64,000 nt of DNA from Sceloporus undulatus (Eukaryota; Chordata; Lepidosauria; Squamata; Phrynosomatidae). Position 1 is the stretch's first letter; every line of letters begins with the position of its first letter. The position numbers and the translations under genes were made by a program. Shown here in pieces: positions 56,866-64,000 of this stretch. The stretch covers positions 23,938,735 to 24,002,734 of the forward strand of contig NC_056527.1 of NCBI RefSeq assembly GCF_019175285.1, written 5' to 3'. The notes beneath the pieces were generated by a model. The model had not been told where the DNA came from. It saw only the letters and a list, made by a program, of their open reading frames with translations, and ran no database searches.

Positions 56866-58850
56866 TTTGTGTGTGCGCGTGTGTTCAGTTACCAAGTTCT
56901 GATTTATTCTGTAGGTCTGCTTTAGTTATGACTAGCAGTTGGATTTCGATCATAGATATTAACAAACCCAAATTAAGAAATAACCAGTGAAAACCTGAAA
57001 TAAAGTATCCAATACTCTATTATATTACTTAAACACTGTTACACTAATTGTTGGTAGCCACCAGTTGGGGCTACCAAATCAGATTTTTAATTGATATCAG
57101 TCTTTGATGAAGAGCTACGTCTTCACTAATAACTGGAATGAAAATGACATTATTCATAGTTGGTTTAACTGTTTGTGTTGTTCATGAATCAAATTACAAA
57201 TATCTCAGAGAGCCGTTCTAAGGCTGAATAATGTGACTAATTAACTTAGTAATGTTCTATGATCAGTTGATAAAAAACATTTTTCATTTTTATAGTCTTT
57301 TATGGTCTATATAGCATGGCATAAGCTTTGTGAACTAGAACTTCATTGACAGATGGTTGAAATGCATCTGTGTTCTGAACTCCAGTCCATAAAATTTTAT
57401 GAAACTATAAATCTGTTAGGGTTGAAACTAAACATTTTGAGTAGATACACTGAAATCAATGAGGCTTAAGTTAATCATCGACAAGTCCCATTGAGTTCAT
57501 TGGTTCTCTTAAATGTGATACATCTTGTTTTTGCTATAATAGACTTGACTACAGTTCTGGACATTTTTTTATGATGGGAATTGTCAAGATAGAGTAGGCT
57601 GTCTCTTACCCTTTTGATACATGGTTTCCTTACTAAATAAGAATAGTAGAATGTTTAGGAAGAATTGAAAGGTGTTACTAAAACATGAATAGCTCCTTTA
57701 AAAAAAAAGATACTGTTTCCTAGCATTATAAACTTCATATGTGAAAAGGAATAAATTTCATCAAGCCACTTACATTAGTTCTAACATAATGGTGGAAATT
57801 TCAGCAGGAAGTCAACATGGGAGTTAGCTATTTTTGGTTGCTAAATTACTTTGAAGAAACTTAGGTGTTGAATCAAAGGAGGAGTGTGGAATTTGTAATC
57901 CTTGTAAAAATTATTTTGTTTTTATAAAAATTTTAAAGGCCATCAGCTTCTGTGTAAGTGTTTTAAATGTAGGAAATATTACACATTTTGTCACATTTAG
58001 GGTATGACTTCATTGAAAAGACATCATGACATTATGTTCTTCCTTGGATATCACTGAATGATTGAGTGTAAAATAATCCTCAACATTCAGCTGTCTCCTA
58101 TCAACTGTCCTGACAGGCTTGGCATCTCTAGGAAAGTGATACTTTCAGAATTAGTACCATGTGCCAATGACATCACAGTGTATCAGGAAAGCTGAGGAGG
58201 CATGTTGACTGTCTTTGAAAGTGATGGGCTTACTCTATTTTCTTATACTCCATGTGGCTTTTTAAAAAACAAAACAAAACACTGTGAATGTAATTTGAGA
58301 ATTTTTTTCATACCTCTATAACTTTATTTAAAAGATGGAGAAGATGGACATGTTAGTCAGCTGCAATCAGGACAATGTCCGATACATATTAAGAATTAAG
58401 CTTTGGTCCACAAAAGGTTATGCCAAATATTAGCCAATCCATTAGCTCTGAAAGACCAGTTGAATCAATGGTATTTACATAAGTGCTGTCTTGTTAAATT
58501 GTTATTGATTCAGTAGGTTTACTCTAGTTGGATTAACAGTTGGATTTATTATTTAGTCCTTAGTGTGTGTGATATAGGACTCCATATCACTAAAAACCTG
58601 TGCATCCTTGCAAGAGATAACAGCACATCTTCCATATAAACCGCCTTTTTTTGAATAGAATATCTCAGTTTCTGTAGCGGGGTAAGAAATCATGTATCTC
58701 ATTAGATGATGGGATGTAATTGTCAGCAGCCCTAGACAGTATAGCCAACAGTGAAGAATGCTGAGAGTTGTAGTCCAACAACATGTGATAAGACTACATA
58801 AGTTCAAACTCTGCTCTCTGTTTCTGTGTGAGGACACTATTTACAGTGCC
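56866..58850. other. Intergenic, AT-rich, nothing recognised
   Basis: A long stretch without recognisable repeats, upstream of OTUD1 on the far side of the AT-rich block. It could hold non-coding conserved sequence, but nothing in the sequence alone shows this. Confidence 0.4.
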
Positions 58851-59156
58851 GTGGCCTAATAAAGCCTTTGATTGTGGTGCGGAGGAACCCACCATTTAAA
58901 ACAATTTTTCCATTGAGATCAGGCAGGCTCTGAAGGCTAGGTGTTGCCAATGGAAAAATTATTTATTTACCAAGGAATTATCCTGCTCACAAGCCTAGAT
59001 AATTGCACCTAATAATTTTAAGTGTTTTATTACTTTATAGTCTTTGCACTGTTTTATGGTTTTATTACTTGGTTTTATTGTGATATGCAATGTTGCTAAT
59101 TGCTTTGGAATGTTTAACATGAAAAGCAGAATAAAAATGGCCAAGTAAATAAATTT
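58850..59156 (+). mobile_element. Probable LINE 3' end (L2/CR1-like)
   Basis: The A/T-rich 3' part ends AAAGCAGAATAAAAATGGCC..AAATAAAT after a TTTTATTGTGATATGCAATG block typical of LINE 3' untranslated ends. Coding sequence is not recognisable. Confidence 0.4.
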
Positions 59157-59477
59157 CTTCATAGAGACATCCCTAGAATATTACAGAAGCACAAAAAAGG
59201 GAAATATAACTCCTTTTGCTTCTGTGTTTCAGAGTTTCATGGAATATACAAAAGATCCCTGCATGCTCGCTCCAGCTTCACTTGCTAGTTCATTGATCAA
59301 ATGAATAGTTCCTTTGTAATAAATGAAATAAGAGAGCCACTGAGATCCAATCCAGGGACAAGCAAAGAAAGACATTTTGGTTGCAGAAGTGAAAAATCAA
59401 ATGAGGCCACTTCTCTGTGGTTAAGAAATTTTTAAAAAGAAAAGAAATAATAATATACATACTGCTATCCTTGATTG

Positions 59478-59714
59478 GAGGCCTGTTACAGACTGCCAAA
59501 ATAAAGCTGCTTCGGGTCTCTTTGGAGGTATGCTATTTAAATGATGCATGGGTCCTAAGAGTCCGGAGGCCGCGCCAAAGCCACACTCCATTCCTAAGCA
59601 CTGGAGTGCAGCTTTGGTGCAGCTTCCCGATTCTTAGGAAGCATGCATCATTTAAACAGCATACCTCCAAAGAGACCTGAAGCAGCTTTATTTTGGCAGT
59701 CTGTAACAGGCCTC
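59478..59714. mobile_element. Palindromic MITE, TIR variant of the 1233-1459 family
   Basis: The inner body (CCAAAATAAAGCTGCTTCGG, AGGTATGCTATTTAAATGATGCATG and their mirrors) is shared with 1233-1459. The outer end is different: GAGGCCTGTTACAGACTG and its mirror. This suggests an exchange of terminal sequence within the family. The arms are very similar, so the copy looks young. Confidence 0.7.
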
Positions 59715-59754
59715 AGTCTCTTACTGGAAATTAAATTTGTTTATGCTGATTAGT

Positions 59755-59803
59755 TCATTGCTAATTTTATTTATAAATAAAGGATAATAATAATAATAAT
59801 AAT
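59755..59803 (+). mobile_element. Short L2 3' tail
   Basis: TTATTTATAAATAAAGGA followed by (TAA)n matches L2 tails elsewhere in the window. It starts shortly after the palindromic element at 59478-59714. Confidence 0.5.
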
Positions 59804-59880
59804 AAGGCCACTTGTGGTTCAGCAGCTGAAGTTAGCCTCTATTTTTCAGTATTTTATTTCAGTTCTTAATATGTGAATTT

Positions 59881-60315
59881 GTTGTTGTTAACCATCTTCA
59901 AGTTGATTGACTCATGGGGACGCTGTGGATGAGCCATCTCCTAGACTTCTTGTCCTCCACTACTCTTCTTAGTTCCTGTACATTCATATCCATGACTTTA
60001 ATAGAGTCCATCCATCTAGACCTCCTTTCTTTCTGCTTCCCACCACCTTTCCTAACTATTTTTTTTTCCAATGAGTTGTGCCTTCTCTTGATGTAACCAA
60101 TGTATGACACCCTCAATTTAGTCATCTTGGCTTCCAGGGAGATTTCCCATTTGATATGTTCTAGGACCCATTTGTTTGTTTTCTTGGCTGTCTACAAAAT
60201 CTTTAGCACTCTTCTCCAGCACCACATCTCAAATGTACAGATTTTCTTCCTATCTGCTTTCTTAACTCTCCAGCTCTTGCATCCATACACGATTGTTTGG
60301 CAAAAAGCGGGATAA
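59881..60315 (-). mobile_element. BovB/RTE-like LINE 3' end
   Basis: The minus strand encodes a LINE C-terminus: YIGYIKRRHNSLEKKIVRKG, RRSRWMDSIKVMDMNVQELR and DKKSRRWLIHSVPMSQST. Its tail (CAACTTGAAGATGG..AACAACAAC) is like the tails of the tRNA-type SINEs, as expected if the LINE machinery mobilises them. Confidence 0.5.
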
Positions 60316-61274
60316 AAATAAAAATTTTATTATTATTTTATTATGTTAATAGGGAATACAACAGAATATGTGAATAACCATAATTTACTGTGAAGATTAT
60401 TTATTTATTTTATTATATTTATATCACATCTTTTTTCAGGGAGCTCAAGGTAGTGTACAGTACATGATTCCTTCGCCCTATATTATTTTCATGACAACCT
60501 TAGAAGATAGGTCATACTAAGAGATTTAATAGCCATGGTTGCTCAGTGCAGATTAAAAACTGACCCTCCCAATATTAAAAGCAAAAATAAAACTCCACAC
60601 CCATGGCAAATGCTTTTGGAATAGAAATATATAATGCAGCGACAGCTGTTCCTTATTTAGCATGATTGAATACTTAAAAATCTGCCTTTTATTTTCCTTT
60701 TCACTGGGAGTTAAAGTGTTAAGTAAAACCTCTTTCCAGCCCCATTAAGCCAAGAATAAATTAATTATGTAGTCATGAATCATTTCAGGACATAATTATA
60801 CCAGAGATTTTGTGCGGAACAAAAGAAGCTATGGACATGTCTTATAATTATTTATCTTCAACTATAGCTATAGTCTGAGTATTTGTGAGCTTTGCAAAGG
60901 TAGGAGGATAAGATAGGTACACCTTACTTCAAAATCAGAACTGGTGAAGTTCTTCTTCATTTTAGTTCTATTTTCTAACACATGACACAGTTCAAACTGT
61001 AAAATATCGTTTAAAATTGCACTCAACTCTTTAGGCTATGTAGAAGAATGGAAAGTCCAACTTCCAGGATCAGAACCAAAACAGTGTTTTGCAGATGGGG
61101 GGAGGGATGCTCATAATAACTCTTTCTCCCAAAGTACACTCATCTCTTGTTTTTGTTACTATTGCTACTGATCTATTCTCTTGTCTTTGCTTCTGGACCA
61201 GTCATCACCATTTCCTGGCAAAGGGGCAAGGCATATAAAGGTTATTATCACTTCTCCTCTCTCTGCTAATTGTT

Positions 61275-62841
61275 AATTTATTCAGCAGATGAGGAGGCAA
61301 TCAATAGAAGTATAGTGTCTAGATCAAGGGAAGTAATAGTGCCACTCTCTTCTGCTTTGATCAGAGCTCACCTTGAATACTGTGTCCAGTTCTGGGTACC
61401 ACAATTCAAAAAGGATGTTGACAAGCTGGAGCTTGTCCAGAGGAGGGTGACCAAAATGGTGAAAGGTCTGGAAACCATGCCCTATGAGTAGGGTTGCCAT
61501 AATGGAGGACCTCTGAACCAGGACAAATGTAGGACCAGGTTTGAAAATGTAGGACTGTTTTCCTTCCTGGAAAAAAAGATCCACATTTTCAAACCTGTCC
61601 TCCCATCCTCCTCCCGGCTTCGGCAGGACGCCTAGGCCGGCTCCCAGCCGGGAGGAGGAACGGGGGGCGCTTGGCATCGCGGCAATCGCCGGGTGCGGGC
61701 TCTCCCTCCTCCCGCTGAGAGGGAGCCTAGGCCGGCTTCAGGCGGGAAGGGCGGGGGGGAAGTTTGGCATCGCGGCGATTGCCGCCGGTCAGCTTCCTCC
61801 CTCCTCCCGGCCTGAGAGGGCGCCTAGGCCGGCTCTAGGCCATTGAAGGCGCAGGAGAGCTTGGAAACGCGGCGGATCAACCGCGGGCCAGGCTTCTCCC
61901 ACCTCCTCCCGGCTGGAGGAATCCTAGGCGGCTCTCAGGCCGGGGAAGGGCGGGGGGAAGCTTGGCATAGCGGCGATCGCGCGCGGTGCCAGGTTTCCTC
62001 CCCCTCCTCCCGGCCTGAGAGGGAGCGAGCTGGCTCTCAGGCGGGAAGGCGGGGGGAAGCTTGGCATCGGGATCGCCGCTGTTGGGGTGCGCTTCCCTCC
62101 CCCTCCTTCCCGGTAGGAGAAGCTCAGCCGGCTCCCAGGCCGGGAAGGAGGCGGGGCCGCCCTATCGCGGCGTGGCCGCGGTGGGAGCGGCCCCTCTCTC
62201 CCTGGCCTGCGGAGGCCTTGGAGGCCCCGCGGCCGGAGTCGACCGGAGGCGCCTCAAAGGCCTCTGGGGCCGGGAGGGAGCGTCTCCGGGCTGGGAGCTC
62301 CACCGCGGAGAGCCTTCCCAGCCTCAGCAAGTGCCTTGGAGCCGCCGGGGGGCGCTGTGGGCGTGGGGGCCGGTTTGGGCGCCAAACCGGACCGGGACCG
62401 GGACGGCACCGCCCAAACCGGGACTGTCCCGCCGGGGGGCGGGATATGGCAACCCTACCTATGAGGAGTGGCTTGGGAACTGGGTATGTTTAGCCTAGAG
62501 AACAGGTTAAGAAGTGATATGACAGTCTTATTTAAATATTTGAAAGGATGTCATATTAAGGATGGAGCAAACTTGTTTTCTGCTGCTCCAGGGAACAGGA
62601 CCCGGAACAACGGATGCAAGCTACAGGAAAAGAGTTTAAGAAGAACTTCCTGACAGAGCTGTTTGACAGTGTAGCATGCTGCCTCAGAGAGTGGTGGAGT
62701 CTCCTTCTTTGGGGGTATTTAAACAGAAGCTGGATGGCCATCTGTCGGGGATGCTTCAATTGTGTATTCCTGCATGGTGGGGGGTTGGGAGGGTTGGGCT
62801 GGATGCTTAGTCTCTTCCAACTATGATTCTATTATTCTAGT
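61275..62841 (+). mobile_element. CR1 LINE 3' region, split by a hAT element
   Basis: CR1 sense sequence at 61275-61488 ([36 protein letters not shown] in translation) resumes at 62466-62841 (AGTGGCTTGGGAACTGGGTA; end CTATGATTCTATTATTC). One copy of the 8-bp CCTATGAG duplication belongs to each side. Confidence 0.85.
61489..62457. mobile_element. hAT-type element (969 bp) with GC-rich tandem array, inserted in a CR1
   Basis: The TIRs TAGGGTTGCCATA and ATATGGCAACCCTA are flanked by perfect 8-bp duplications CCTATGAG (61481-61488 and 62458-62465). The interior holds five to six diverged units of about 95-100 bp built on CCTCCTCCCGGCCTGAGAGG, GCCTAGGCCGGCT and GGGAAGCTTGGCATCGCGG. No transposase is encoded. 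The CpG density mimics a CpG island. Confidence 0.85.
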
Positions 62842-63149
62842 AGAAGGGAACAGCAGCAGGGATGGGATGCACCAGGGACTGGTAATGCGGCCTTTGCTAG
62901 GACATGAGCTAGGACATAGTAGTTTAGTGATTCCAAACCCTGATGCAACCCTATTACCTTCTCTCATGTTAAAAATGTTTAGTTGAGAAAATCTGAAATG
63001 TGAGTAATTTTAAAATAGATCTGCCTCTTTTCCAGAGCTTTCAGAATTGGCAAAAGACAAGACAGTATCACTTCTCTTCCATTCTATGTCTAGAAGTTAT
63101 CCTGGAGGGCCACATGACAGCTATGGCAGCAACGCCTTTGCACTCTCCT

Positions 63150-63690
63150 TTGATTGATGCTCCAGTTGTGCCCCTTCTAAGAGGGCAAATTTGTTCACTA
63201 TGCTCCATGCTTTTGTTACCTATGATTTGACTTCTGTAATATACAGCACGAGGAGCTACTTTTGAAAAATATTCAGAAATTAAGCCTAGTAAAAAATGTG
63301 GTAGCCAGACTATTGTCTGGTATGCACTTTAGAGCCCATATAGTTTTACATCTTGAACCTGCTGACTGGCTTCCAGTTTGTTCCCAAGTCCAATCCAAGG
63401 TGCTAGCTTTTGACCTACACAGCCCTAAATGGCTTGGGACCAGGATAAACAAAAGAGGCCCAGTCTTGTATGCACATGCCTGGAATTAAGAGATTTTCTG
63501 TTGCCCCAAGAGGCTTGATGAACACATAAATGAGATGGAGCTTTCTCGCACCTTTCATTGTAGAACTACTGCTCAAAAATGTTGTTTCACCAGTTCTGTC
63601 ACTTGATTTTCCAACAGACCATCAAAACTGTATTATTTGTATTATTTTAAATTCTTTGGCTTTTACATTTGCTTTGATCTCTTTTTAATA
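63150..63690 (+). mobile_element. Old L2 LINE C-terminal fragment
   Basis: Frames carry LVKNVVARLLSGM, LEPADWLPVCSQVQSKVLAFDL and SPKWLGTRI, the decayed equivalents of LVQNMAARLVTG, HWLPVRFWTQYKVLVI and ALNGLGPGY. Several frame changes are present. Confidence 0.6.
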
Positions 63691-64000
63691 AATGTTTTGT
63701 TCTATTCTGGTTTTAGCTTTGGAGCTCCAGCTGGGCAAGAAAGCAATTTATATGTTCTTTATGTGTGCAAAATAAAATAATCTATACAGGCATTTGGTTC
63801 ATAGTCCAACAGTGGTGACAGGACACTGTCCTTCATCATACCTGAGAGCAGGGATTAGTTTAGGTTTGTGCTCCAACAGAATAGTATCCAGAGTGCTCAA
63901 GAGGAATACGTAGAGGCCAGCTACTAATGCCTGAGGTGACTATCTCTCTCTGTCTAATGGTAGGGCCTCCATTGCTCCTTTTGCTCAGTACTATCTCTTA

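Noticed and set aside
61600-62450. CpG-island promoter of an unseen gene
   Set aside because: The CpG content belongs to the tandem array of a hAT element, and no exon is recognised nearby.
61843-62493. 216-codon Arg/Gly/Pro-rich frame
   Set aside because: It lies across the GC-rich array of the hAT at 61489-62457 and runs over its border into CR1.

Overview
The window looks like vertebrate nuclear DNA from a squamate reptile, probably an iguanian lizard. The clade is inferred from the repeat mix: CR1 and L2 LINEs, a tRNA-derived SINE and a 5S rRNA-derived SINE of the Sauria type, a BovB/RTE-like LINE tail, Penelope-like repeats and very many short DNA transposons with terminal inverted repeats (TIRs). 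No bacterial, organellar or phage gene organisation is present.

One host protein gene is supported. It is OTUD1, a single-exon deubiquitinase on the minus strand at 51634-52794, inside a GC/CpG-rich block (about 51.5-53.5 kb). Its start is the first ATG, it encodes 386 residues, and the OTU catalytic core (Asp222, Cys225, His336) and C-terminal ubiquitin-interacting motif are intact. Its 3' UTR is predicted to run through a tandem array of partly palindromic transposon pieces (about 50.69-51.51 kb).

The rest is intergenic. Region by region: 0-11 kb holds short DNA transposons, SINEs and an L2 fragment containing a 400-N assembly gap; 12-18 kb holds two L2 LINEs, one nearly full length with endonuclease and reverse transcriptase; 18-25 kb is mostly AT-rich sequence with a few palindromic elements; 25-27 kb has an eroded CR1 body; 28.9-30.4 kb has one hAT element inside another, both with perfect 8-bp target duplications; 31-45 kb is a dense mix of CR1 ends, TIR elements and a 5S-SINE split by two later insertions; 45-51 kb is sparse; 53.5-57 kb holds AT-rich cruciform sequence, paired SINEs and a pogo-like element; 59-63 kb holds TIR elements, a BovB-like tail and a CR1 split by a 969-bp GC-rich hAT element.

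The most notable items are: (1) a GC-rich 'multi-hairpin' TIR family with five copies here, each a row of perfect stem-loops, with 3-bp target duplications; (2) two hammerhead-ribozyme-like motifs in Penelope-like repeats, one within a nested insertion; (3) insertions whose target duplications can be read directly (hAT in hAT, hAT in CR1, two elements in one 5S-SINE); (4) two hAT elements that have become carriers of GC-rich tandem arrays; and (5) the inverted-repeat array predicted to lie in the OTUD1 3' UTR. Most long open frames in GC-rich stretches are antisense or repeat artefacts.
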